A stretch of DNA of 64,000 bases. It comes from Oreohelix idahoensis. Its lineage: Eukaryota; Mollusca; Gastropoda; Stylommatophora; Oreohelicidae. The notes beneath the pieces were generated by a model that had not been told where the DNA came from, searched no databases, and was given only the letters and a program-made list of their open reading frames with translations. Below, in pieces: positions 32,546 to 43,800 of the stretch; positions within the stretch are counted from its first letter, which is position 1; the number at the start of each line of letters is the position of its first letter. The position numbers were made by a program, and so were the translations under genes. Location: the NCBI GenBank assembly GCA_024509875.1, contig JAMPIV010010565.1, forward strand, positions 1-64,000. Direction: 5' to 3'.

Positions 32546-33481
32546 TCAAAAAAAGTACCCTTACTACCGTTTCCCCTAACAACAAAGAATTAGTATTTAT
32601 AGTCCGACTAATCGTGTTTAGCCTTACATTTACTTTCCGCCAATCAAATAGGAGGTAACATGTTGGCCTATTTCCCGTACAATGGTGGTTTCAAAACCTG
32701 CCACTGCGCAATTCTGATTTTGGTGTTGTCTGACAGCACCACCATTTTATTTTGGCTATAATTTGTTAATTCCTAGACTATTTGCGTAACGTTTAACATA
32801 TTCTTTGTCAGCAAGTCCTAAGGAACCCAATTATATAAATTTAAGGGAGCTAGGTGGCTGCGTTCAAAATGTGCATTTTCTTCTACCTCCTGTTCACTTC
32901 GATACGATGTGGTGTCTGGGTACTGTCAGGCTTTCAAACGTAAACCAGTATAATGTCATGTTTTCCCAATAAGCGTTTTTCAGGTTTTTAAACCTAACTC
33001 TCGTATGGGTAGTGTTTTTTATCACTGTCGATTTGAAAAAAAGTTAGTGCTTCTGGCCTTTCGCGCGGGGAGGGTATTAATTTTGTATCGCGAGACGCGT
33101 GTTAGGGTTGCATGCGTTCTTGCTTTCAGCCCTCCCTCTCTTTCTATCCTAAGTCCATCTGTCCTTTCGTTTATGTTAACGTAGTGTAATTAATGTTAGT
33201 ATTAATTTAGGTCATTAATCAGCTTGCGTATCTCAAGGTTTTCTTAGAAATGCAGTACACGTTTTATTGTGTTGTGGAAACGCGTGTATGCTGCTATAGG
33301 CTTTACTATCAACGTGGAAACGTTACAATTTGCAGACGAAGTAGAAAACAAGGGGGATTTTTGTACGCCATTGTGACAGCACTGTACTTTTACCATTTCT
33401 CTTTTCTTTTATTGAATTTATTTGTTAGGCTTTACATTTACCTTTTAATTTATATATGTGGATTTAGAATGTTTCACGACA
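32546..33481 (-). repeat. LTR3: truncated 5' LTR of element D
   Basis: 936 bp, from TGTCGTGAAACATT at 33481. Homology with LTR2 ends at about 32546, where the sequence jumps into Gag. The deletion removed the last 1.3 kb of the LTR plus leader, primer-binding site and Gag start. A short T/C-rich match (TTTTC) at the join suggests microhomology. The LTR retains the LINE-free TATA site near 32592-32602. Confidence 0.85.
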
Positions 33482-33740
33482 CCTACAAACAGAACGAAGA
33501 AGAAGGTTGATGAAGGTCGGGCGATCATGCTACTACTTTTGTGGAGCCAAGTCTTGAAGGACATGTTCTACGTTTGTCCTCATACACTACTTCATATTAG
33601 TCGCCTAATTCGATATTAATGAGGTGGTAGTAGAAATTCCATTCTACTTTTGCCTTCTCGAAGACTCACAGGAACAATGATACGGGGCTGTAGCTGTTTC
33701 AAATGGTCATAAAACAGATTTACGGATCACGCTCACGCCA
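33482..33740. other. Flank of the LTR array, no feature seen
   Basis: Sequence resumes directly after LTR3 with CCTAC, the candidate target duplication whose partner is outside the window. I see nothing recognisable in it. Confidence 0.4.
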
Positions 33741-34420
33741 AGTCTTCCTGTCACGTGCCATCAGCTCAAGGTCTTCCTCATTCTTTTCATGCCTGTCTCC
33801 AGTTGTCTTCTCCATGTGGTCTTAAGTCTTCCTCTACCTCTCTTACCCTGGGGATTCCAGAACAAGGACTACCTTGTAAGGCTATCAACAAGTTTCCTCA
33901 GTGTGCTTCCTATCCATCGCCAGCATCTTCTTCTCATCTCTTTTCCCACAGGCACTTGCCTAGTTCATGTCATTAGTTCTACATTAGTGATCTTGTCATT
34001 CCACATTCAATCCTTCTATTTTACACAGGCACCCATTTATGAGAATCTGCAGCTTTGTGGTTGTTGATTTCCATGTTTCCTTGCCATACAACAGGACTGA
34101 CTTGACATTAGAGTTGAAGATTCTGATTGTTGTGTTGGACATTATTTCTCTTGATCTCTATATATTTCTCAATGCAATGAGTTTTGCTTCCCTTTTGATA
34201 TTATAATCTATCCCTCCAATTATGTCTATATTGCTGTCAAGATATATGTAGTATGCTACATCTTGTAGGGATGTTTCTTAAAGTGCCATATTGTTATTCC
34301 CTACATTTATTCTCATTATCTTTTGTTTTCTCCCTGTGCATATTCAGATGCACTAGCTGTGACCTCTCATCAAGTATTTTCATTTTGTCTTGCACCTGAT
34401 TACGGTTATGGACAGTTTAG
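33741..34420 (-). repeat. LINE 3' fragment (RTE/CR1-like), decayed
   Basis: On the minus strand, broken frames resemble the region after the RT domain of RTE/CR1-like LINEs: a VLLYG-ETWK-like segment near 34100, an INGCL-like segment near 34040, and a GNP(Q/R)G-R-like segment near 33850 followed by HGEDN-type sequence. Many stops and shifts. Related debris occurs at 36110, 41930, 46340, 48713 and 55625. Confidence 0.55.
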
Positions 34421-34796
34421 TCCAGTAATGGGCAACCTTGAAATCATCAAGCTGTTTATGTTAGTCTACTGAGTACCATTCCTGTATGCATGTATTTTAT
34501 ATTTGTTTCTTACAACAAAACAGTGAATATAAAGACAACATAAAGCACAAACAGTGAAACCCTCATTACTTTTTAAAAAGAAAACACAGTTTTTATTTCA
34601 TATAGGGAAATATGCACGAACAACGAAATAAGTAAATACAGAAACCAGAAATGACAGACATTTACCCTGTTCTATAATGTTGGTGCAAATAATCTATAAA
34701 GGACAAGAGATCACCAGTATAAATCAGTGCAGTTTTTTTTTTTGACCAAGGTAAATGAACGTGTAATTTTCAAAGATTTCACTGGGACTAAAGTCG
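34421..34796. other. AT-rich non-coding stretch
   Basis: No open frame, RNA gene or recognisable repeat seen. Confidence 0.4.
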
Positions 34797-35092
34797 CAGC
34801 AAGAGAGATGAATGCAGTCAGCGAGTCATAGCTTGACTGCCTGCATGAGGGTCAGCAAACCAGAGCTGAGCAAGACCCTACTCCACCTCCAAGTGGTGGT
34901 CCTGGAAACAGGCTGCATCACTGCAGTCTGGCTGACAGAGTAGGGATCGAAGTGGGAAGGCAAACCCGGTCCCAAAAAAATGCAGTGCTGAAATCGGATG
35001 TGTCGGTCGAAAGGCGCAAATATCACAGCTACGCTGTAAACGGACACAACACAACCAATGTCCTTTTCAGGACGAACGAGTAAGAAGAAGAA
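34797..35092 (+). repeat. Two-copy dispersed repeat with GAA tail, copy 1
   Basis: About 290 bp that aligns along its length with 36822-37113, sharing for example CTCCACCTCCAAGTGGTGG and CAGGCTGCATCACTGCAGTC. It ends in an AAGAAGAAGAAA tail like that of the I/Nimb LINE in this window. No tRNA-type promoter is evident. Probably a SINE or a LINE end-fragment. Confidence 0.7.
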
Positions 35093-35513
35093 ATATTTCA
35101 CTAAACTTATTTCATATCTTAACTTCCTTTTTTTTTATTCTTCTTCAAATGATGACAGAAGTGAGGAGCCTGAAACAAGAAGTAACATATTCAGTATAAA
35201 ATTACAAATGTCACTATTACAAAAGGTGTGTCATATGACATCTTGGCAGTAACCAAAATCACTTCATTGCTCCATATCAGATATCTGGTTGAACTTTAAA
35301 ACGCTTACTGGCTAATGAGGGCTTGGCCTTGTCAATTAAGTTTTATTATATTTAAGCTGTGATAATAATAATGCGTTCAATTTGGATTCAAAATGCTCTA
35401 TTTCAAAACGCACACACACAAATTTAAAACACAGAAGCTTTTATGATGATTATTTTTCAGTACCTTTTCAAACAGATTCCATGAATTAGAACAATTTTTT
35501 TTACAAACACTTG

Positions 35514-35552
35514 ACTTGTCATAGACCTGCAGATCTGGAGTCTATGACAAGT
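35514..35552. repeat. 13-bp perfect inverted repeat (hairpin)
   Basis: ACTTGTCATAGAC (35514-35526) and its exact complement (35540-35552) are separated by 13 bases that contain AGATCT. It would form a stable stem-loop in DNA or RNA. No known element is attached to it. Confidence 0.7.
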
Positions 35553-36109
35553 GCTACCTTGTCCATGAGCTGTTTCACTTATAACAAAGAAATGGATCAG
35601 GAAGGCACAGGATTTATTTATTGATAAAAAAAATAATCATGTAGATATTATGTCAACTTGGTCAATAGTTCATGTCATGCTAGCAGGTGCTTCAGAAGGG
35701 GCATAAACTGTCCAAATAACCTGGTTCCTGGCCTTATATCTCCAGCACTGCTTTTCTATGTCTCTGTACATCCTCATCCTTAGTGTCATTCTAACTGCAT
35801 GTCATGGCACCATATCTTGGCATACAAAAAAAAAAATATAAAATTCATGTGGTTGATACACATTTTTATAGTGTGTTAATAAAACACCCAAACATTGTCT
35901 GCTAAAGGGAAATATATACATATTTTTTCTGCAATGCATAAACAATAAATCAGACATAAAACAATGTCTTCCCTGAATTAGAAAAAGTATAACTGTTACA
36001 GGTTTTACAGCATTCTAAAATATGATATTATTATTGCTTTACTAATATCCTAAATGTTCAATCTCATCATCATAAATACCCTTTAACTCCAGGTGTTCAC
36101 AGACCTTCT

Positions 36110-36365
36110 ATTAGTTCATGATAGGTTCTTGTGTCGAGTTTCATCCATCCTGCCTCCTTCAAGTTTCCATTATTCTTTACAGAACTGAATCTTCACTTCT
36201 GTTCTGTTTTTTTTTTTTTTTTGGTCTCCCTTTATATCTTTTAACCAGGGGATTCAAGATGGATATCTGCCTTGTAATGCTATCCTCAGGATTCCTCAAC
36301 ATGTATCCTATCCAAAATAGGTTTGTAGATTACTTGCTCATGTTCCTGAATGAAGTTTCTGTTGC
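36110..36365 (-). repeat. LINE 3' fragment (RTE/CR1-like), decayed
   Basis: Shares diverged blocks with 33755-33980, such as GATTCAAGATGGATATCTGC against ATTCCAGAACAAGGACTACC and the following GCCTTGTAATGCTATC-type sequence. Minus-strand relic of the same LINE family. Confidence 0.4.
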
Positions 36366-36821
36366 TTAAGTTTTTTTTTTTTTTTCCCCACATGATTGGG
36401 CATCATGCTTCACTGACCAACCATCTTAAGTCACCTCCAACATGCATGACAGTGTATAGTGTTGCTATTCTTTGCTCCCTTTCTGAGTCCCAGTAATACA
36501 TGACAGTCCTGAATATTAATGACACATCAAAGCATCAGCAGTTAAATTGATTTTTCAACAGATACAACAATGGAATGATTATTAGCAGAAACAGCCTGTA
36601 GGATATTCCTGAGCTTATCAGGCAATATAAAACAAAAATAAATTCTATCAGGCATACCATAAAAAGTATAAAGGATCTGGCATGAGATACGTAAACATGT
36701 GAGTGGCTAAAAGAAATAAGATCTGGTCTAATTTGCTGTAAAAAGTGTAATAAATCTGGAAAGAAAAAAAAATCAACAAATAAAATGTAAACAATGAGAC
36801 AGACATAATAATGGGACCGAA

Positions 36822-37113
36822 GACGCAGTGACAGTGATAAATGCAGTCAGCAACCCATAGCTTGACTGCTTACATCAGGGTCAGCGAACCAGAGCTGACC
36901 AAGACCCTTCTCCACCTCCAAGTGGTGGTCCTGGAAACAGGCTGCATCACTGCAGTCTGGCTTAGAGAGTAGGGATGGAAGAGGGTCCTAAAAATGCCAT
37001 GCTGAAACCGGATGTGTCAGGCCGAAAGGCGCAAATATCGCAGCTTTGCTGTAAATGGCGACACAACGTAGCAAATGTCCTTTTCAGGACGAGCACAGAA
37101 GAGGAAGAAGACA
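36822..37113 (+). repeat. Two-copy dispersed repeat with GAA tail, copy 2
   Basis: Aligns with 34797-35092 with scattered substitutions and small gaps and ends GAAGAGGAAGAAGAC. Confidence 0.7.
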
Positions 37114-40100
37114 TATTACACAAAAAAAAGTCATTGAAATAACAGGAACAAGCTGATCAGAACAGAAAGATTCTGTCACATGGTTAGAACATGTACTCCA
37201 CTGGGAGGTGAAAGATGAAGTAGTAAGTTTTCAAGGCAAATATTGGCACACAAGATAATACAAAATTTTGTGCATATAATCATGCAGTTATAATTACCCT
37301 ATAACATTATCACTCAGAACATTTGCTGAACAAATAAGTAATTTTTCAGAGATTGTTCCGCAATAAAAATGTAATACAATCTGAATGTCCTACAATGGAA
37401 AATGTGGAACAAAGAAAGCACATAAGAGTGACACCAGTACTATCAGTGGAAAAGCTCTACGTAGACTCAAATAGCCTCAAACTGACTTCTGCTTTCTTTG
37501 AAAACATTCAAGTGGATGACGTCTGAGAGTGTATGAAGAAGAAGAAAGTGCTACAGGTCTGTCAGGCTGCCTGAATAAATTACATAATGCTTTAAAACAG
37601 TGAACCGCAAATGCACAGTAGCAAATCACGCAATGATTATAGTGTTGCAACGCAAATACGAGTAAAATGACTTGCAACCAAATTAGAACTTGTTCCTAAA
37701 TTATCTTTGCTTTCATAACAAAATTCTTTTCTGTTTTAATGGAAGCTTTTCCCCTCACTTATGTATGTATCATTACTAAGATATGAAAGAGTACAATTAA
37801 ATCAAACTATTACAATTTTTTAAAGTTAAAGCAAAAATAACAAAATATTTTTTAAGCACGTGAAAAAATTGCATTTCACAGAGGCGTGAAGAAAAATAAA
37901 CTGCAATTTATAACATCTTCAAGAACAAGTCTTACAGTCACTCACATTATGACAACTGTTGTAAGACATTTTCAGAAGACAAGACTAAACTGGAACTAAC
38001 AGAAATCACAGTTTAAATAACAATAATTTTCACCAAAAAATTTCAGCTGTTATTTATAGTGTTGCATAGTACAAATTATGTAAACATGTCTCATAAATGT
38101 TTACTATAAAATAATTCAAGGAGTTCCACTGATTAGACAAAGGACCTGATATCAGTTTGTATGACAAGAGTGATGTGGAACTTTGAACGAACAATCAAAC
38201 AAAAATTGATCTCTACATGAGAGACCACTAATTTTTCATGGGATCTTCAAATAACGGAATATATTTTTTTTAAATAATCAAATCTGGGAACAGCATTTTC
38301 TGTAGAATTAGAATTTTCAAATGAGAGGATAATCAAACTGTGCTCATCAAATAATTGTACAGGTATTGTTAGGTATAAGAACAAATAATCTCCAAAAATA
38401 AACAATATAAGGACTGCCTTGATTCAGCCTGTCATGCAAACTCATTACAAAAATCAATTCTTTTCAATTTTGTTTTAGGGCACTACATAAAGGGCTTAGG
38501 CCAAAGTGTTATCAATTAAAAGATTTGTTTCCTTGTTCCAAATTTATAAACCATTTCTTATTTCTCATTATAATCTTGTAGATTTAAGTTCGAACAAGCA
38601 ATCCAAATATTAGATGGGGGGGGGGGGGGGCCACTAATTTAATTATATGTGCATATTTTTTTAATGAACAATGAATATATATATATATATGTATAGTGTC
38701 AGCGTGATTTACATCATCTCCATTCCATGAATTCAAAATAATGGGAGCTGTGAAAAATATCCTTATAACTATGAATATTCATAAGGTCATATTTTTATTT
38801 TCTTATGCTTTTTATGAAAACGTTTATTAATTATATTAACATACTTTGCAGAAGCATCTCCATATTTGGATCCTTGCTGGTGCTATGCTTTTGCACTGTG
38901 CTGAGATCCTACATTTTGTGATCAATGGGAGGAGATTGTCCATGTGTAACAATAATGATCCTTATAAACCAAACCAAATCTCCATAATTGTAATGTACTG
39001 AACTTCTGTACAGAAAATGTTCCCAATTTACATGAATCTAAAATTACGCATACTCCCCCAGAATGTAACCTTCGCATAAATTATGATCACACTGTACAGT
39101 ATATGACTGCAACAAGGCTAGCCATAGATTACAATGAGATTTAGCACTACATTTTAGACATTTAACAACAGCTGTAGTAAACAAGCAACAGAACAAAACT
39201 TTTTTTAAAAATTATTATGTCATATGCAGGAAAAATAGAATTAAAACTTAAAATATTCCAAATAAATTTCACGCTTGTCTGAACAGTTATTATTAAAAAT
39301 AAAGTATCATATGATTAATATTTTTGTTGAGCAAAAATACATAAATTGTCTTTGTAAAAGAAGATTTCAAAAATGTCTTGCAGTTTCCATTTTAATATGT
39401 TAGAATTTTAACAGGACAAAATGGTTGTAGTGTTAATAATTATGGGAGGAAATGTGTACGTGTGAAAATGACACTTATAAGTACATTTTCTAACTCCGTG
39501 GTTTTAGAACAAGAAACAAAAAGACAGGTTTGCATAGATATGATTTCTGATTATAATTTATTTTACTGTTAACATGCTGAATGGGACTAACCTGAAACAT
39601 TTTTGAACCGCATGTAAGATATTATCAATCAGCAAATAAAAGACTGGAATGCAATTGAAAACATTGAAACACACCCCCTCACCCCTTTCCGCTTGTAAAA
39701 ACAATTATTTACAACCATTTTGTCCTCAGACAGACAAAAAATATATGACTGGATGAACCTGGTTTATGCTATTACATATGCACACTCCTTAAAAACATAA
39801 AATAATCTAAACAGGTAACCAACTTTGGTCCTAAACCCCAAATCCTGTTTATGTTTTTATTTTTTCCTTTATTTTCACAAGTGGGGTTTGAACCCACAGA
39901 ACTCTGGTTGCCAGACTGTGCTTTTATCAATGCAGTAAAAACTAGTGATTTTGATGTATGGTATAAATTTTTTGTCACACAATAATGCTATCCTTAAACA
40001 GGAAATGGTTTTTCATGTTGATTTCACAACAAAACTGCACTGCTGAACAGGTTGCACAAATAATAATCATTACATTCTCTGCAAAGAAGTTAAACAAGGT

Positions 40101-40553
40101 TGCCAATTAGGATGATAATACCGATATAAAAAAATCACTAAACTATTCAGCGTTTAAGAGTTTGTACCACCATGCATAACTGATTTTTTCCAATAAAATT
40201 CACAAATAATATAAGATGCTTTGTTATGCCGACACATAACCAATTTTACCATGCAAAATCTGTATTTGTCTCAGTAAATGCTGCCATTCTCTCCCCGGAA
40301 GTTCTTATTTTTAATAAGTTTTCGATCATCAAGAACTAACCTATGATACCCAATTAAAAAATTGTCAACACAGGTTTTTACAAAGTATATTAACCTCGCA
40401 GTTTACATGTACAATAAAGAAATCATGATGTGGTTTATCACAAAGAAAAATCCCCTGTATGCAAATTTCAGATTATCAAACCTAGCACTACATAATAGCT
40501 TTTAGTAATGTGTACAAAGAAAGTATTAAATTTACTAAATCAGTAACAGGCCG
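37114..40553. other. AT-rich non-coding sequence downstream of the host gene
   Basis: No gene recognised. It lies downstream (minus strand) of the Shisa/CYYR1-like gene and may include its 3' untranslated region. A 15-base G run lies at 38616-38630 and a (TA)n run near 38679-38690. Minus-strand AATAAA motifs are present (for example near 39550), but I cannot pick the real polyadenylation site. Confidence 0.4.
39885..39950 (-). repeat. tRNA-like remnant, probably SINE-derived
   Basis: The minus strand has a perfect T-arm-like hairpin (GTGGGTTCAAACCCCAC) preceded by a degenerate A-box-like stretch. No complete cloverleaf or proper anticodon stem can be drawn, so it is not called as a tRNA gene. 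Confidence 0.4.
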
Positions 40554-40819
40554 CTAATTTTTCACGTCAAACCCTCTGTTGCCGATTCCTCCATCAGCTT
40601 CAAAGTTCAGGGTGTCATATTTTGGGGGTTCAGCTGCATAGGGCATAGGTTGGGGTGTGTATCCAGCCCCTGCCTGATATCCAGGATAGTAGCCAGACGG
40701 AGCAGTGGGTGCTGCTGGGTAGGCAGCAGTTGGATACTGGTACTGTGGATATGGTGGGTAAGTAACTCCTGGTTGTACTCCTGCAGTGCCCACAACACCA
40801 GCCTGATTGGTCATGGTAC
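40554..40819 (-). CDS. Exon 4: proline/tyrosine-rich cytoplasmic tail
   Basis: 266 bases from acceptor TTTTTTAAAG to TAG 40554-40556. Many Tyr/Pro repeats (YPPYPQYQYPT, YYPGYQAG) and PPKY near the end. Confidence 0.88.
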
Positions 40820-43800
40820 CTTTAAAAAAGTCACATACACACATTTATTAAAATACAGCTGATGAGTTTCTTCATAAAACATCTTAACTCACTGATAAGA
40901 AGATATAACTCAAAACAATCAAAAACTGGTCACAGAAAATGAACCATTGCACACTATCCTCACTTTTAAAAATTGTCTTTCAACTTTTGGGGTTTTTTGC
41001 CATGAAGAAAAGTTTAACCCATATCAGCACTGTTATATCTTGTGAAATGAGTTAAGCTATATCAGTAAAATTACCTGCAATGCATCATACTCCTCATGCT
41101 ACCTTCATCAAAATGGTTTCCTCCTCTTGTTTGAGGGAAGATATAGGAAAACATTTTTCAAATGATGCAAGTCCCAATTATTTAAAAATGTGATCCCATA
41201 GCAGATACTGCCATTGGAGAGTGAATTGTTAAGACTTGACCACACTAGGTCCAGTTTTTTGTTGTTGAGGTGGGCTGCCTTGTGTCTTTCCTAACTCAAG
41301 AGCAGTCAGGCACCCATTTACAGATGGGCAGACAGGAGAGTGACACTATCAAATTTCCATCCAGGAACTAGGTAACTGTGCCACTTAGCCCATCGGATGC
41401 TCCGTAACTATTTACAGTGCAATAAAGACTGAAACATTCCACCTATTGTGAATTCTTCAGATAATTTTCATTATATGCACTTCAGCGCTGATCACCCAGG
41501 TCTTTCAGTAATTTTAAAAACATGACATGACCTGAAGTTTTTTTTTAACATCAATATAATAACACAATAAAAAGAATTATCAAAAATAAAAATAAAGAAT
41601 GAAAGAACCTTGCGAATTGTTCATTAAAATCATACTTACTCTGCTGAACAACCACCGCACCTGCAGGTTGACTGCGGTAGACGATACCTCCATAACGACG
41701 TCTTCTGCACAAGCAAATAGTCAGGATAATGAAAAAGAGAAAAACAGCACCACCAACACACAAGCCAACAATAAGTCCAACTCTGGAGATATAAAGCAGT
41801 AAAATCATTAAATACTGCAAACCTAATTAGTTATATATTAAAATACCACAAACAGAAAATGGATGTTACGGTCAATGTTAGTGAGCACAGAACTCATAAC
41901 AAGCAGAACAAAAACAATACCCAAGAAGCTACAGGCTGTCATAAGTGGGTGCTTGAATAGAATAGAAGGACTGAAATGGTACTAGGATCATAAATGTGGA
42001 ACTGATGACAAGAACAAGAAAAGTACCAGTGGAACAAGAAATGAGAAGACGACGTTGGTGATAGACAGGACACGCGGAGGAAACCTGTTGATAGCATAAC
42101 ATGGTAGTCCTTGTTCTGGAAACCAAAGGTAAGTGAAGCAGGAGTAGACTAAAAAAACACATGAGGCCTAACTGGAGTCTGAAATTAAAATGATGAGAAA
42201 GACACGGAAAGATCTGGAGCTGATGCCACGTGACAGAACATAATAAGTTTGTTGAAGACTTATCCTCCTTAGGCAGATGAATGGTAATGATGATGAAAAA
42301 GTGCAACAAAGGAAAGTTGTGCCTCAGGCATGCAACCTCATCATGCACATGAAACTGTTAAACTGTTGCACCGTATTTAAAGTCTTGGCATAGGCTTCCT
42401 ACATGGGAATCAACAGCTGTAGTTTTCCCATGCTCTTCAGGTAGTTTAAAAAAGAAAAGAAAAAGATAAAAAATGAAATCAGATTAATATCATAACACAA
42501 TATAAAATTACTTCTCCCAGAATGGCTTTTATGAGCATTTTTATTTCCTTGCAGTGAATTAATGTGTTTCCTGTCTCCAAGACTTTGCATCAAGTATTTT
42601 CAAAGAAAGGGTTTCCTGTTCATATCAAGGATTGTGTTTCCTAACTTTCTTAAAAATTGTGTAGTTTTTTTTATATTATCACATATCCACATTAATACAT
42701 TTGTCTTCTCCATGAGAGGAACAGATTGACAATATATCATTTGTCAGTTGTATGGCAAAGGGAGGAAGCCTGAAACACACTGTTAACATCTTCTTCAAGC
42801 ACAGTGATTAGTGATGTTAGCAAACATGTCTCTCCACAACTCCCTGTCTCCAATGCTGTTTATCTATTCTGACTTCTTTCCACGTCATAGATGTCAAACT
42901 GTCTACTATCTTCTCTTTTTCATGCTCTATATCTTTTTCCTTCAATCTTTCTTGTCACAATGCTCCAGCGTCCTTCTTCTCATAACATACCCAAACAAAG
43001 CGAACTGCTTCCTTCTAACAGTGGGAATAAGCTTTCTTTACGCATCGGCCTCTTTCAGGACAGAGCTGCGGTAACGCAGTGAGTGGTTAGTGTACTGGCT
43101 TCCCAGCTTGGTGGTACATGATTCGATCCCCAGTTGAGTTTGGATTTTTAAGACCGCAAACGGCTCCAGGGTCAACTGAGCCTCATAAATTGGGTACCAG
43201 AGCAACTCGGAAGGTTAAAAGTGGCCGGCATGATGCTGACCACATCAACCCGTGTCCTGCATGGTCAAGAAATGTGTGCCTAACATCATATTCACAATAT
43301 GCCTTAACGGCCGTGTAACAGGATTCTTATCCTCTATTTTTTTCCCTCTTTCAGGACACCCTCATTACTCTTTTCTAGCTGCCTATTGTATTTTTTACTA
43401 TATGACAGAAATATATGTGGTTATATGAGATTCAATGGCAAAGAAGACAAAGAATATATCTACACATCAGTCTTCTTTAACTTACGGGCCAGAGCAGCAC
43501 TCAGAGTCCGCATAACCGCAACATCCATACACACAGTAGGTTTGTGTTCTGGAATAGCCGTAGCTGTAGCTGGAGCTGTAACAGAACTCTCCAGCCGAAC
43601 ATACTGAAAGTTAAGAATAATATGACTCAGGGAAGGCCTAGATGAGTACAATTAAACTACATGTTATGAACAAAGCCAAGTAATATCAAAACTTTACTGA
43701 CAACAAAGTTGTGGTATATAATGCCTGCATCACCAGCACACACCTATATGGCAGCGAGACCTGGACGACATATGCTAAGCAAGAAAGAAGGCTCAATACC

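Larger units (their letters stand above)
16662..33481 (-). mobile_element. Tandem array of two defective Gmr1-like copies (C and D) sharing LTRs
   Basis: Reading the minus strand from 33481: LTR3 (truncated), internal D, LTR2 (with a LINE inside), internal C, then LTR1 (interrupted by provirus B). C and D are nearly identical, in the same orientation, with a constant offset of 11,336 bases in RT-RNase H that becomes 11,475 upstream of a 139-bp deletion in C. Both lack the protease and have the integrase core replaced. The LTR-internal-LTR-internal-LTR layout is best explained by recombination between LTRs. Confidence 0.82.

Noticed and set aside
28660..33481. Element D considered as an independent later insertion
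   Set aside because: It shares LTR2 with C, has the same protease and integrase alterations, and shows no target duplication at the LTR2 border; recombination is simpler.
39885..39950. Possible tRNA gene
   Set aside because: The T-arm is good, but no complete cloverleaf or anticodon stem can be drawn; better seen as a SINE remnant.
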